DNA from: Pseudoflavonifractor_A sp022772585
Lineage (GTDB): Bacteria; Bacillota; Clostridia; Oscillospirales; Oscillospiraceae
NCBI RefSeq assembly: GCF_052065415.1
Contig: NZ_JBQHUB010000016.1
Coordinates: 1 to 64,000 of the forward strand
DNA: 64,000 bases
Reading direction: 5' to 3'
Shown here: positions 23,544 to 32,876 of the stretch, piece after piece
Position numbering within the stretch: position 1 is the first letter of the stretch
Layout of the letters: every line of letters begins with the position of its first letter
Translations under genes and position numbers: made by a program
The notes under the pieces: generated by a model
Told to the model about the DNA's origin: nothing
What the model saw: the letters and a program-made list of their open reading frames with translations, nothing else
Databases searched by the model: none

Positions 23544-26500
23544 TTACTTCACAAAGAAACGATACAGGAAGGTGACGATCTGGGCGCGGGTGCAATCCGC
23601 ATTGGGGCTGAAGGTGGTGTCGGTGGTACCGCTGGTGACGCCGTTGGCCACCGCCCACATGACCGCCTCGCCGTAGTAGTTCTCCAGGTCCACATCGGAG
23701 AAGGGATTCAGGAACATCCAGGTACCCTGCATACCGCCGCCCTGGGCCTGCTCACTGCGGTAGATGAAGGTCATGGCCTGGGCGCGGGTGCAGGTGGCGT
23801 CGGGACTGAAGGTGGTACCGTCGCCGGTGCCGGTGGTAATGCCCTGGCTGACAGCCCAGCGGACAGCCTCGGCATAGTAGGCGTCAGCGGGAACATCGGA
23901 GAAGTTCATGGCATAGTTCACCACAGGACTGCCGGCAGCACGCCACAGGAAGGTGACGATCTGCGCCCGGGTGCAGGGGGCATTGGGGGCGAAGTGGGTA
24001 TCATCCACGCCGCCGGTAATGCCCTTCTCAGCGGCCCACAGCACCGCGTCATAGTAATAATTGCCGGGGAACACGTCCACGAAGAAGTTCAGCATGGAGT
24101 TATCCTCCATGAAGGTGGCCGTGACCGTGACTTTACTTCCGGGCATTTTGAAGGTGTACTTGCCGTCGCCTTTGTTGGTCAGTTCGATCTCGTTGCCGTT
24201 CTTGTCAGTGACGGTTAGGGTCTCCAGCGTGTAGCCCTTGTCGGGAACGACAGTCAGGGTCACGGTGGTGCCCTTGGAAGCGGTCTTGGGAGTCATGGTC
24301 ACGGTGCCGTTCTTCGCGCTGTCCACAGTGATGGCGTAGGTGCTGACACCGCCGCCGGAGCTGTTCTTCGTCCACTTGGCCCAAAATGTCTTGTCGCCCG
24401 TATCGTCCGCGCTGACCTCCGTGACGGGATCGCCCGTGACGGTCTCGTTGTCGTACCAGCCTGCGAACGTATAGCCTGCCTTGGTAACGTTGGTCGGCAG
24501 CGTTACGCTCTGCCCGTTGGTGTACTCGGTGACATAGTCGCCGTTGATCGCGCCGCCGTTTAATTCATAGGTAATGTAATTGATCTTGCTGAACTGCGCG
24601 GTAACGGTGAGAGCCGCACTTGGCATGGTGAATGTGTTGTTTTCGCTGATAGTTACAACTGGAGCAGAACTCCATTGCGTCAACTTATAACCTGTCGGCG
24701 TATTGGGCGTTAACGTGATCTCGCTTCCCGCCTTGCCGTAGGTTTTGCCATTATTGTAGTCGTAGGTCGGGGTGGCCGCACCGCCGGTGACAGTCAGGGG
24801 GTAATACACCCCGCCGGTGCCGCTCACCGTGCCGCTCAGGGCGCCGTCCACATACACGCTGCCGCTGTTCACGGCAGTGATGTTAGCGATGGTCAGCGCG
24901 GCGCTTTCCGGGATGAACAGGGTCTTGCCGCTGTCGATGGTGAAATCCTCGATGGGGGTGACGGAGGTGCCGTAGACCTTGCCGTCAGCGTCGCCCTCAA
25001 AGATCACGCCGCTCCACGCGTCCGACGCTTTGCCGCTCTGGTCGCCGATGGTGCTTGCGAAGATCACCGCGCTGCCGTTGCTGGTGGTCTGGAAGGTGCC
25101 GGGGGCGCCGTTTTGCTCGCTGCTGATGCCTTTGCCGCCGCCGATGCCCGCGCCGTCGTTGGTGCTGGTGGCCTTGACGGTGCCGCCGCTGATGGTGATG
25201 ACGCCGCCGCTGCCGCCGCTTCCACCACCGCCGCCGATGCCCGCACCCATAGTGCCAGTGGCAATGACGGTGCCGCCGTTGATGGTGACTTTTCCGCCGT
25301 TGCCGCCGTAGCTGTTGCCGACGTTGTTCCAGTCTACCCCGATGCCGCCGCCGATGCCCGCGCCGCCGTTGGTGCTGGTGGCAGTGACAGTGCCGCCGTT
25401 GATGGTGACTTTTCCGCCGTTGCCGCCGACGATGTAGCCGCCGTAGCTGCTGCCACCACCGCCACCGATGCCCGCACCCATAGTGCCGGTGGCATTGACG
25501 GTGCCGCCGTTGATGGTGATGGTGCCGCCGTGGGTGACGCTGCCGCTGCCGCCTCCAATGCCCGAGCCGCCATTGCTGCCACCGGTAGCCTCGACGATGC
25601 CGCCGTTAATGGTGATGGTGCCGCCGTGGTAGCTCTGATTGCCGCCGATGCCCGCATTGCCGGAAGCGACAGCATTGGCGATCAGTGTGCCCATGGTGCT
25701 TTCCTCCGTGGACTGGGCGTAGATGGTCAGGGCGTTGGCGCTGCCGTTGGTGATATCGCCGTCATCGTCCTGCACCTGAATGCCGCCGCTGACGGTGAAA
25801 TCGCAGTCATCCGCCAGAATCAGGTGGACTTCGCCGCTGACGGTGATACGCTTGGGCGCATCAGCCGTTCCCATCGTCACATCGCCGGTGACCACATACC
25901 AGCCGGTTGTCCATGTGGTGTCTTCGCTGGTCACCACGATGGCGGTGTTGCAGGTCTGCTCTGCGCCGTCTTCATCCAGATACTCCGCGCTGACGAAATT
26001 CTTGGGCTGGTTGCCGCCAACCGTGCCGACGATGGTACCAAAATTGTTGATGGTGCCGTTGTTGGTCAGGGTCGCGACTTCCGGAATGGTCAGGGTCTTG
26101 CCCTCGGGGACGGTCAGGGTCTTGTCCTCGGGGACGGTCAGGGCCTTGCCCTCCGGGATGGTCAGGTCGCCAGTCAGCGTCTGATCCCCATAGACCGCGC
26201 CGCTGTCGCCCTCAAAGATGACGCCGCTCCATGCATTCGACTCTTTGCCGCTCTGGTCGCCAATGGAGCTTGCGAAGATCACCGCGCTGCCGTTGCTGGT
26301 CTGGAAGGTGCCGCTGTCGGCGATGCCGCCCGTTCCAGGGCTACAACCGCCGCCGATGCCCGCGCCGTAAGTGCTGGTGGCGGTAACAGTGCCGCCGGTG
26401 ATGGTGATTTCGCCGCCGGCTCCACCTATGGCGTGTCCACCTATGGCACCTCCGCCGCCGCCGATGCCTGCGCCGTAGGTGCTGATGGCCTTGACAAAAC

Positions 26501-27068
26501 CGCCGTTAATGGTGACGCTGCCGCCGTAACCGCACGTTCCAGAGCTCCAACCGCCGCCGATGCCCGCGCCGAAGATGCTGGTGGCTTCGATGTAACCGCC
26601 GTTGATGGTGATCTCGCCGCAGCCGTGGCCATCAGCGGAGCTAATGGTGCCGCCGATGCCCGCGTCATAGTCTTCGACGTTCCGTGTGGTCAGCTTACCC
26701 GTGCCGCCTGCCTGCCCGTAGATGGTCAAGGCGTTTCTGCTGCCGTTATCAGGATCAGTATCATCGTCCTCCATCTCAATGCCGCCGTTGATAATGAGTT
26801 CACAGCCGTCGGTCAGGATCAAGTGGACATCGCCATATACGATAACACGGCGGTTGATCTCAACTGTGCCTTGTACCACATACCAGGTACGTACGCCCCA
26901 GTTGATGGTGTTGCTTTCCACCACCGTGGCTCTGGCGCAGGTCTTTTCGTCGCCGGTTTCGTCCAGATAGGGCACGCCTGTCACCGTATCTGCCGCCAGC
27001 GCCGCCGTGGGCAGCAGGCTCAGGCACAGGGCCAGGGCCGTGATGATACTTAAAAACCGTTTTTTCAT
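23544..27068 (-). CDS. S-layer-anchored beta-helix adhesin-like protein
   Basis: The 1174-residue protein has a signal peptide (MKKRFLSIITALALCLSLLPTAALA), a Gly-rich body of repeated ITINGGTV-xATST-GAGIGGG units (about 120-720) typical of beta-helix surface proteins, a Listeria-Bacteroides-type repeat (YELNGG ... GYTFAGWYDNE ... FWAKW, near 860-920), a beta domain, and three SLH domains in the last 190 residues (FFVDVFPGNYYYDAVLWAAEKG and similar). SLH domains bind secondary cell-wall polymer, placing it on the surface. The DNA of the SLH region is almost identical to that of the gene at 44182. A TetR regulator gene lies 4 nt upstream in the same direction. Confidence 0.92.
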   Translation of the reverse strand: MKKRFLSIITALALCLSLLPTAALAADTVTGVPYLDETGDEKTCARATVVESNTINWGVRTWYVVQGTVEINRRVIVYGDVHLILTDGCELIINGGIEMEDDDTDPDNGSRNALTIYGQAGGTGKLTTRNVEDYDAGIGGTISSADGHGCGEITINGGYIEATSIFGAGIGGGWSSGTCGYGGSVTINGGFVKAISTYGAGIGGGGGAIGGHAIGGAGGEITITGGTVTATSTYGAGIGGGCSPGTGGIADSGTFQTSNGSAVIFASSIGDQSGKESNAWSGVIFEGDSGAVYGDQTLTGDLTIPEGKALTVPEDKTLTVPEGKTLTIPEVATLTNNGTINNFGTIVGTVGGNQPKNFVSAEYLDEDGAEQTCNTAIVVTSEDTTWTTGWYVVTGDVTMGTADAPKRITVSGEVHLILADDCDFTVSGGIQVQDDDGDITNGSANALTIYAQSTEESTMGTLIANAVASGNAGIGGNQSYHGGTITINGGIVEATGGSNGGSGIGGGSGSVTHGGTITINGGTVNATGTMGAGIGGGGGSSYGGYIVGGNGGKVTINGGTVTATSTNGGAGIGGGIGVDWNNVGNSYGGNGGKVTINGGTVIATGTMGAGIGGGGGSGGSGGVITISGGTVKATSTNDGAGIGGGKGISSEQNGAPGTFQTTSNGSAVIFASTIGDQSGKASDAWSGVIFEGDADGKVYGTSVTPIEDFTIDSGKTLFIPESAALTIANITAVNSGSVYVDGALSGTVSGTGGVYYPLTVTGGAATPTYDYNNGKTYGKAGSEITLTPNTPTGYKLTQWSSAPVVTISENNTFTMPSAALTVTAQFSKINYITYELNGGAINGDYVTEYTNGQSVTLPTNVTKAGYTFAGWYDNETVTGDPVTEVSADDTGDKTFWAKWTKNSSGGGVSTYAITVDSAKNGTVTMTPKTASKGTTVTLTVVPDKGYTLETLTVTDKNGNEIELTNKGDGKYTFKMPGSKVTVTATFMEDNSMLNFFVDVFPGNYYYDAVLWAAEKGITGGVDDTHFAPNAPCTRAQIVTFLWRAAGSPVVNYAMNFSDVPADAYYAEAVRWAVSQGITTGTGDGTTFSPDATCTRAQAMTFIYRSEQAQGGGMQGTWMFLNPFSDVDLENYYGEAVMWAVANGVTSGTTDTTFSPNADCTRAQIVTFLYRFFVK

Positions 27069-27072
27069 GTTT

Positions 27073-27684
27073 TCAGTCCTCCTTTGGAATCGCGTTGGGG
27101 TTATACTTTCTAATAAAGAGTTCCAGGGTTTCCTTGAGTGCTTCTATCTGGGATTTCAGGTAAAATTCATCCTCAAACAGGGCGTAGTGGACGCAGGCCC
27201 GGATCAGAATGAAGATCAGCGGCGTCAGCTTTTGATAGGGGATGCCCAGCTTTGGCTCCAGGCTTTTCGCGTATTCGGTATAGCGCGCATCCACGCCCGC
27301 GAAGAATTTCTTGCCGTATTCCCGGTATTTGGGGTGGGTGTAGACCTGATACATCAGGCGGTATTTCTTTCCGTGCTTTTGGGCCGTCCAGTAGGGGATC
27401 TCGTCAATGAACCGCTCCAGGTCCGCAACGTCGGTGGGGGCTTTTGCCATAAAGTCATCTTCTACCTTGCTCATACAGTATTCGGTGGACTGGACGATCA
27501 GGTCATCCAGATCTTCGAAATATGTATAAATCATAGATGCGTTATAGCCGCAATGCTTCGCAAGGACACGAATACCTGTGCCGTGCAGCCCCAATTCAGC
27601 AAAGCCGTTGAAGCACGTTTCCATCAGCTCGACTTTTTTGGCGTTCCACTGTTCCTCAGTATAATTCGCCACATGATCGCCCAC
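27073..27684 (-). CDS. TetR/AcrR-family regulator
   Basis: The 203-residue protein has an N-terminal helix-turn-helix (about 20-65; GLHGTGIRVLAKHCGYNASMIYTYFEDLDDL, the TetR signature) and an all-helical ligand/dimer domain. A GTG start at 27684 is used with no clear ribosome site. The close coupling to the SLH gene and the shared promoter suggest it controls that surface protein and itself. Confidence 0.85.
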   Translation of the reverse strand: MGDHVANYTEEQWNAKKVELMETCFNGFAELGLHGTGIRVLAKHCGYNASMIYTYFEDLDDLIVQSTEYCMSKVEDDFMAKAPTDVADLERFIDEIPYWTAQKHGKKYRLMYQVYTHPKYREYGKKFFAGVDARYTEYAKSLEPKLGIPYQKLTPLIFILIRACVHYALFEDEFYLKSQIEALKETLELFIRKYNPNAIPKED

Positions 27685-27713
27685 TTTTTATTCAAATCAT
27701 CCGTTCTATATAA

Positions 27714-27742
27714 ATTATAGCATATGTCCATAGAAAAAACAA
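27714..27742 (-). promoter_or_regulatory. Promoter of the TetR-SLH operon
   Basis: Minus strand TTGTTT (27737-27742), 17-bp spacer, TATAAT (27714-27719), about 25 nt before the start codon. AT-rich partial dyads around it are possible TetR sites. Confidence 0.65.
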
Positions 27743-27953
27743 TCAGTACGGCATCTGCTGAAATTGCAACACACCCTCCCCAGGAAGCGTTTTTCAACAG
27801 TATTCAGAAGGATCTCAGTGCCGATCGCGCGACGGCAACCACACCCTTGAGGCTTTTTGCTGTTCCAGCGCCTGAATAACCCAACGTCACATTTTGGCCC
27901 GTCAAAGCCATAAGCCGTACGGAACAGGAAATCGGAACCGCAAATTAACAGAA

Positions 27954-27994
27954 AATACGCCATATCCAGCCTTTGAAGCTGAATATGGCGTATT
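27954..27994 (-). terminator. Hairpin in the gap 27743-28099
   Basis: AATACGCCATATccAGC pairs with GCTgaATATGGCGTATT, followed on the minus strand by TTCTGTTAATTT. It could end the PIN toxin transcript. The rest of this roughly 350-bp gap shows no supported gene. Confidence 0.5.
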
Positions 27995-28099
27995 ACTTGT
28001 TGACGGTCCTGTTTATGATACTTGGACCGCCATTTGCTGTTGTTCGGCATCACCTGGCAGTCTTTTCAATCAGGTAGCGTAGAGATCATGCCGTCCGGA

Positions 28100-28528
28100 T
28101 CACTCTTCCTGATCTTCCATCATCAGACGGAGAAAATCAGCCGGAGCGTAAACTGGGAGCTTCGCTTTCGCATAATCTTTGATATTTCTGGTCACGATGC
28201 AGTCCATGCCGGAACGTACCGCGGTTTCGATCATGACCGCGTCTTCAAAATCCGACACATCCGACGATATGGCGTTTCGAATATCCAGCGCAGCGGTATC
28301 CACGAGTTGGAACAGCGTACAAAGCTTTGTCAGTACATCTCTCGTCTCCGGGTCACTGTGCGTTTTCCGGTGCGTCAGATAGTAGATGTCCGTAACCGCT
28401 TTTGCCGTCAGGAACCCTTCAAACTGGCGGTTTGCGGCGAGAAGGAACACCGCCTGCGCGTCCTCGCAGAACGGTTCTCTGCTTTGGAGGGCATCTACAA
28501 CCACACAGGTATCAATGACCGCTCTCAT
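28100..28528 (-). CDS. PIN-domain toxin (VapC-like)
   Basis: The 142-residue protein starts with IDTCVVVDAL (acidic D6 and D12) and has DFEDAVMIETA (D93/D96) and VTRNIKDYA (N115/D118), the acidic cluster of PIN-domain ribonucleases. Such toxins cleave RNA and are held inactive by a partner. Its ATG overlaps the antitoxin stop as ATGA. It lies between the TetR-SLH operon and operon 2. Confidence 0.85.
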   Translation of the reverse strand: MRAVIDTCVVVDALQSREPFCEDAQAVFLLAANRQFEGFLTAKAVTDIYYLTHRKTHSDPETRDVLTKLCTLFQLVDTAALDIRNAISSDVSDFEDAVMIETAVRSGMDCIVTRNIKDYAKAKLPVYAPADFLRLMMEDQEE

Positions 28529-28740
28529 ATGCTGTTGAGTCTTTCCTCTCTGGCCTGCTCCAGCGTAGGTTCATTGGGCAGAATACCAAACAGGGACTTG
28601 GCAATATCCACCCTGTCCTGGTGCGGATTCGAAAGCTTTGCAACGACTTTCCCGTTGCGGGTGATAAAAATATCCTCTGTCGCAGCCAGCATCAAATACT
28701 TACCGAGGTTATTCTTCAATTCTGTTGCAGTGATTGACAC
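28525..28740 (-). CDS. Phd/YefM-like antitoxin
   Basis: The 71-residue protein begins SITATELKNNLGKYL and continues with IFITRNGKVVAKL, the Phd/YefM DNA-binding fold, with a disordered C-terminus that would wrap the toxin. GTG start behind GGAAAGGGGG. It precedes and overlaps the PIN gene. Confidence 0.85.
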   Translation of the reverse strand: MSITATELKNNLGKYLMLAATEDIFITRNGKVVAKLSNPHQDRVDIAKSLFGILPNEPTLEQAREERLNSI

Positions 28741-28779
28741 GAGAGTTCCCCCTTTCCGTCATGATTTGGGTTCACATAT

Positions 28780-28808
28780 ATTATACGCAAATCGCACGAA
28801 ATAATCAA
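28780..28808 (-). promoter_or_regulatory. Promoter of the toxin-antitoxin pair
   Basis: Minus strand TTGATT (28803-28808), 17-bp spacer, TATAAT (28780-28785). Confidence 0.75.
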
Positions 28809-28861
28809 TAGAATCGTTCGATTTTAACGGTCATCCATTGGCCCGCCGTGACAAGACCAAT

Positions 28862-30442
28862 TCAGACTCTGTTGCTGACCAACGACTGCACAATGGCATC
28901 ACCGCTCAGTTCACTGGTGCGGTAGACATTCTGGCAAAAGCCCCGCAAGCTGAAATCCATAGAGCCTTTGCCTTTGTCCAGCAGGATACCTGTCACCGTG
29001 AACCGGCGCGCTTTCTGCTCGGCAAGCAATTCGGATGTGAAATCGTCCGAAAGTGAACACTCGCCGTCTGTGACAAATACAATGTCCGCGTTTTCAAAGC
29101 CTTCCTCACGCATCAGCCTGAGAGACTCCTTCAGAGGCGTTTCAAAATCGGTGCTGCCGTTCAGAAAAGTCTCGGCCGCCGCGATCTTATCAGCCAATGC
29201 GTATTCCCCAGGCCGGAATACATCTGTTTTGAATCGTTCGCTGCCTGCAAAGTGGATCAGCGCAAAGCTGCGCCTGCTGCTTGCCGCGATCTCCAGGAGC
29301 GTCAGCGCAACAGCCTTTCCCCAGGCGGCCGGATCTCCTTTTGTGGAAAATGATTCGTCCAGGCAGCAAATGATGTCGCCCATGCCCTTGAAGACTGGCT
29401 CCCGGCGCTGGTACTGCTTGATCTGTCGGTTTTGATACTTTCGCAGGAGCAGCGGCATCGTCAGCGGCGAGGCCAGCATGGCAAGTTCCGAGGTAATGGC
29501 TCTTGAAAGGTCCCGTCCCAGCTCCAGGGAATACTTCTCGCCCCGGCCATAGGCGTAGCCGTTGCGCTTTCCTTGAGCAAAGATCTCCCGGAACCGTCCG
29601 AGGTATTGGGAGATGTTCTTCAGTACAGCGCTGCCGCGCACAGTTTCCAGTATCTCCGTGTTGACCTCGCTTTTTTCCAGATCGCCCGCCTCATCACTCC
29701 AGGCGCTGATAATGCTTTGCACTTCCTCTGCCTTTTCGGCTGCCGCGCTCACCGCACGGCCTACAAGCGCCGTCAGGGCCTCCTTGTTCTGCGCTGCGCC
29801 GGTGTCGATCATCCTGCCGACCGCTTCCACCTGGCGGCGTTTGCTCTCAGCGGCGTTAGCCGCCGAAATGACCGCCTGCTCCAGTGTCTCATTGCGGTCC
29901 TGCGCCTGCTGCAGCCGCTCCATCAGCCCGGCAAGTTCCTCCTCAGCCCTTGCTTCAGCCTGTTCCAGCTTCTCCAGTGTGTTCAGCGCGCCTTTGCCGC
30001 CGGTATCGCCCAGGAGGTCATCCAGCTCTCCTGCGGTACGGGAAACAAACTCAGAAGCAGCCTCATACGCAGGCAGCTCTTGGCCCTCACACACCGCCTT
30101 CAGCGTGGGATAATCCTCGCTTTGGGTAACGTGGTCCAGTATCCGGGCATTGAATTTACGCGCCGCAGCCGACAGCGTAGCCGGGTCGTTGCGCTTTGGC
30201 ATCAGAGAATAGAAGGACTGAAAGACATCCCGGGACAGTGCAGGAAAAGAACGCAGCTTTTCCGCGGCGCTGTGCTCAATATCGTCCAGAGCATCGTCCC
30301 CGGCCCGCAGGTCCTGATAGATGCTGTCCTCAAGCCTGCTGGAGCGCAGCACCCGGTCTGTTGATACACGCTCCGCACCGGGAGCTGGTTTTCCTGCCCA
30401 GGGAGAGCGCAGCACATCTTCAATGGTCCGATAGGCTTTCAT
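28862..30442 (-). CDS. VWA-domain protein, probable partner of the MoxR ATPase
   Basis: The 526-residue protein has a long helical, Glu-rich N-terminal part (about 1-340) and a C-terminal von Willebrand A domain with a full metal-ion-dependent adhesion site: DESFS (D362, S364, S366), T431 and D459 (VTDGE). MoxR-type AAA ATPases and VWA proteins (RavA-ViaA, CbbQ-CbbO) act as chaperone-like pairs on metal cofactors or protein complexes. The MoxR gene is three genes upstream in the same operon. This is the last gene of operon 2; no clear terminator follows. Confidence 0.85.
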   Translation of the reverse strand: MKAYRTIEDVLRSPWAGKPAPGAERVSTDRVLRSSRLEDSIYQDLRAGDDALDDIEHSAAEKLRSFPALSRDVFQSFYSLMPKRNDPATLSAAARKFNARILDHVTQSEDYPTLKAVCEGQELPAYEAASEFVSRTAGELDDLLGDTGGKGALNTLEKLEQAEARAEEELAGLMERLQQAQDRNETLEQAVISAANAAESKRRQVEAVGRMIDTGAAQNKEALTALVGRAVSAAAEKAEEVQSIISAWSDEAGDLEKSEVNTEILETVRGSAVLKNISQYLGRFREIFAQGKRNGYAYGRGEKYSLELGRDLSRAITSELAMLASPLTMPLLLRKYQNRQIKQYQRREPVFKGMGDIICCLDESFSTKGDPAAWGKAVALTLLEIAASSRRSFALIHFAGSERFKTDVFRPGEYALADKIAAAETFLNGSTDFETPLKESLRLMREEGFENADIVFVTDGECSLSDDFTSELLAEQKARRFTVTGILLDKGKGSMDFSLRGFCQNVYRTSELSGDAIVQSLVSNRV

Positions 30443-30878
30443 GAACTTCTCCTCTCGTATAGGCGTTCAGATACAGATTGTAGTCGCCTCTGCGGGTGAT
30501 GAGCCGCACCCAGTAATTACAGACCTCACCCTCCAGGTAAAAGCTGAACTCATCGTGGTACTCCTCGCTCATGCAGGCATCCATATGGGCAGCGCAGAAC
30601 CGCCGCAGGGTATCCAGGTCTTTGAGCGCGTTTTTGGACGTCAGCGCCTCATATACCCTGTCGATCTCTTTGCGGGCCTCCGGCGTTGCCAGTTCTCTGT
30701 GGCAGGGCCACACCGTGTTGTACCAGCGGTAGCCATCATAGTCCGCGCGGATATGTCCGATCTTCCTCAGGGGTTCCGGGAAAGAGCAGCCTTCCGCTTT
30801 TTCTTTCTCCTCGAAAACCTCCGGGAAGGAACACTTTGTCTGCAAACGGGAAAGAATATCGTTTTTCACGTTAAACAC
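30420..30878 (-). CDS. Hypothetical protein of operon 2
   Basis: A 152-residue soluble protein, helical, with YDGYRWYNTVWPCHRELATPEARKEIDRVYEAL in the middle and a beta-rich end (FSFYLEGEVCNYWVRLITRRGDYNLYLNAY). It overlaps the VWA gene by 23 nt, suggesting coupled translation. No family recognised. Confidence 0.65.
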   Translation of the reverse strand: MFNVKNDILSRLQTKCSFPEVFEEKEKAEGCSFPEPLRKIGHIRADYDGYRWYNTVWPCHRELATPEARKEIDRVYEALTSKNALKDLDTLRRFCAAHMDACMSEEYHDEFSFYLEGEVCNYWVRLITRRGDYNLYLNAYTRGEVHESLSDH

Positions 30879-30897
30879 TCCTGTTCTTTGAAAGCTC

Positions 30898-30920
30898 GGG
30901 GAGAGGCAGTGCCTCTCCCC
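30898..30920 (-). repeat. Intergenic hairpin after ssb
   Basis: Near-perfect inverted repeat GGGGAGAGGCA / TGCCTCTCCCC without a T-run, between ssb and the 152-residue gene. More likely an RNA stabiliser or processing site than a terminator. Confidence 0.5.
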
Positions 30921-30929
30921 ATACGCTCA

Positions 30930-31340
30930 TCAGAACGGCAGCTCGCCGTCCTCCTCATTGAAGTCGGGGACAAAATCATCCGGCGTCTGTCCCTCTGCCT
31001 CGGGGTCCCCATCCTTGCTTCTGGGTCTGGAATCCCCAAAGTAGACGTTGTCAGCGACGATCTCCGTGCTGCGCCGTTTCTCGCCATCTCGGCCTTCCCA
31101 GTCACGGTTCTGAACGCGGCCCTCGACCACAGCCATGCGGCCCTTCGCAAAATACTTCGCCACGACCTCCGCCTTCTTGCGCCAGACGACCACATCGAAA
31201 AAGTCGGTCTCTTTCTCACCGCTCTTATTCTTGAAATCCCGGTCACAGGCGATGCTGAAGCTGCACACCGGGGTATCGCCGGCCTTGCGCAGTTCAGGGT
31301 CCTTGGTGAGTCGTCCCATGATAATGATTTTGTTCAGCAT
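30930..31340 (-). CDS. ssb: Single-stranded DNA-binding protein
   Basis: The 136-residue protein has the SSB OB-fold (MLNKIIIMGRLTKDPELRKAG, VCSFSIACDRDF, FFDVVVWRKKAEVVAKYFAKGRMAVVEGRV) and the acidic C-terminal tip DGELPF that recruits replication and repair proteins. It is a paralogue carried by this system, not in the usual rpsF-ssb-rpsR context. It would cover single strands made by the helicase of the same operon. Confidence 0.95.
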   Translation of the reverse strand: MLNKIIIMGRLTKDPELRKAGDTPVCSFSIACDRDFKNKSGEKETDFFDVVVWRKKAEVVAKYFAKGRMAVVEGRVQNRDWEGRDGEKRRSTEIVADNVYFGDSRPRSKDGDPEAEGQTPDDFVPDFNEEDGELPF

Positions 31341-31364
31341 ACGATTACCTCCAATACTTCATGT

Positions 31365-32771
31365 TCATTGCAGTTCTGCCAGTTCTTCCAGTGTCGCGTA
31401 GGTATAGCCGTTTTTCTCGTGAGCGCCGCGGCTATCCTTTTCCAGGTCGTCCAGCAGCTCCCGAAGCATATTGCGCTCGCTGTCGCTCTGCGCCTTTGTG
31501 TTCAATTCCCGATAGAGACCGTAGACACGCAGCAGCTCGGTCCGGAACTTCCGAAACGCCTTTTTCCCATCGGCGCCGGCAGCGACCGAGACATCCAACT
31601 CGTCCAGCACCTCTTTGGCCATGGCACGGATGTCGTTGATCTTATCCTGCATGGGATTGACGCACATCCGCTGGAGCGTGGATTCCACCGTTTCCCGGTC
31701 ACCGGGCAGCTGCCAGAGGTAGTTCTTCAGGGCAAGCAGGTCGATGGGCTCCACCTGCGCATGTCCCGAGAGCCATGCTTTTGCCTGAACAACAGGGTAA
31801 TAGCCCAGAAATTTGCGGTCCGATACCACGATGCCGGATTTGCGAAGCTCACAGAGGATGTCGTCCACCAGCTCATTGACCGCGTCCGGTACGGGGATCG
31901 CGGCAACGTCCCGCTGCATCTCCAGAAGTTCCTCCAGGGTGATCTCAGCACGGACCTGCCCGGCGTTTCCCGCCTGCTTGTCCTTCAGAACACGCAGACG
32001 GTTATCGCGGCCGGCGATGTTCTCCGTCACTACCTTCAGTTCCAGACGGTCATACAGCGCCGAGAGGATCTTCTCCTGCGGGTCGTTGAAATTAGGGATC
32101 TCATTGGACGCCGCAAAGAAAGAGATGGTGGGAATGGGGTATGTACGGCCTTCGTTGGTGTACTTGCGCTCATTGAATGCCGTCAGCAGGGAGTTGAGGA
32201 CGCCGTCGTTACATTTGAATATCTCGTCGAGAAAGCAAATATCCGCCTCCGGGATCTTGCCGCTGGTGTTTACCACAGGCTCGCTGCCCCTTGTCAGGGC
32301 AACGGCCTTTTGGTAAGCCTCCAGATCATCACTTAGCTGCTTCACCTGGGCAATCGCCGTCCCATCCGGAGACGCGGCTGGCAGTCCGCTCAGCATATTC
32401 TCCAGATTTGATACCATTTGCGTGTATCTGCGGTCATTCTTCAAAACGTCCTGTGGGATACTGCCCGGAATCAGGCTGGATAGATCGATCCGCCCGAAAA
32501 GCTGTTCCTCATCGGTCTGCTTGGACAGCAGCCGTTCAAACTGTCGTGCGCCGGAAATGTGCTGGCGGAACAGGTTGATGGCATAGCTCTTGGCCTGGCC
32601 GGGGTCACCCAGAATAAACAGGTTCTTTCGGGTCAGCATCGCAATGGCGATCAGCTCAATGAGTTCAGACCGCTCAGCTACGGACGCATTCACATCAGCG
32701 ATCACCGCCATCATCTTTTCGCGCAGCGTCATGCGGCACCTCCTGTCGCCTGACAGTTCTACTTTTTCCAT
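31365..32771 (-). CDS. MoxR/RavA-family AAA ATPase
   Basis: The 468-residue protein has Walker A GDPGQAKS (55-62), Walker B ICFLDE (178-183), sensor 1 ASN (221-223) and the MoxR-specific loop before Walker B. A C-terminal helical region of about 150 residues recalls RavA. I chose the ATG at 32771 (ACGAGGAGTG upstream); the frame opens 23 codons earlier. Together with the VWA protein at 28862 it forms a MoxR-VWA pair, likely a remodelling chaperone acting on a protein of this system. Confidence 0.88.
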   Translation of the reverse strand: MEKVELSGDRRCRMTLREKMMAVIADVNASVAERSELIELIAIAMLTRKNLFILGDPGQAKSYAINLFRQHISGARQFERLLSKQTDEEQLFGRIDLSSLIPGSIPQDVLKNDRRYTQMVSNLENMLSGLPAASPDGTAIAQVKQLSDDLEAYQKAVALTRGSEPVVNTSGKIPEADICFLDEIFKCNDGVLNSLLTAFNERKYTNEGRTYPIPTISFFAASNEIPNFNDPQEKILSALYDRLELKVVTENIAGRDNRLRVLKDKQAGNAGQVRAEITLEELLEMQRDVAAIPVPDAVNELVDDILCELRKSGIVVSDRKFLGYYPVVQAKAWLSGHAQVEPIDLLALKNYLWQLPGDRETVESTLQRMCVNPMQDKINDIRAMAKEVLDELDVSVAAGADGKKAFRKFRTELLRVYGLYRELNTKAQSDSERNMLRELLDDLEKDSRGAHEKNGYTYATLEELAELQ

Positions 32772-32876
32772 GACAATACACTCCTCGTTGTCAACCTTGA
32801 TTTGCGTTCTTCGGTATGCCACGATATACCTCTTTTCCATATGGATTTCCGCTCGTTTGCGTGTCCTCCCGACGTT

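Noticed and set aside
25100..26600. Regular GC-rich repeats resembling a CRISPR-like array
   Set aside because: Repeat period follows the coded GAGIGGG units of the SLH protein, with no spacers; no cas genes in the window.
25113..27053. 646-codon plus-strand ORF, Ala/Asp/Gly-rich
   Set aside because: Fully antisense to the beta-helix repeats of the SLH gene; no signal, ribosome site or known domain. It is a by-product of GC-rich repeated codons.
27715..28053. 112-codon minus-strand ORF
   Set aside because: No ribosome site, overlaps the TetR promoter and a hairpin, and shows no family resemblance; probably non-coding or a remnant.
30441..32336. 631-codon plus-strand ORF
   Set aside because: Antisense to MoxR, ssb and part of the next gene; no recognisable protein features.
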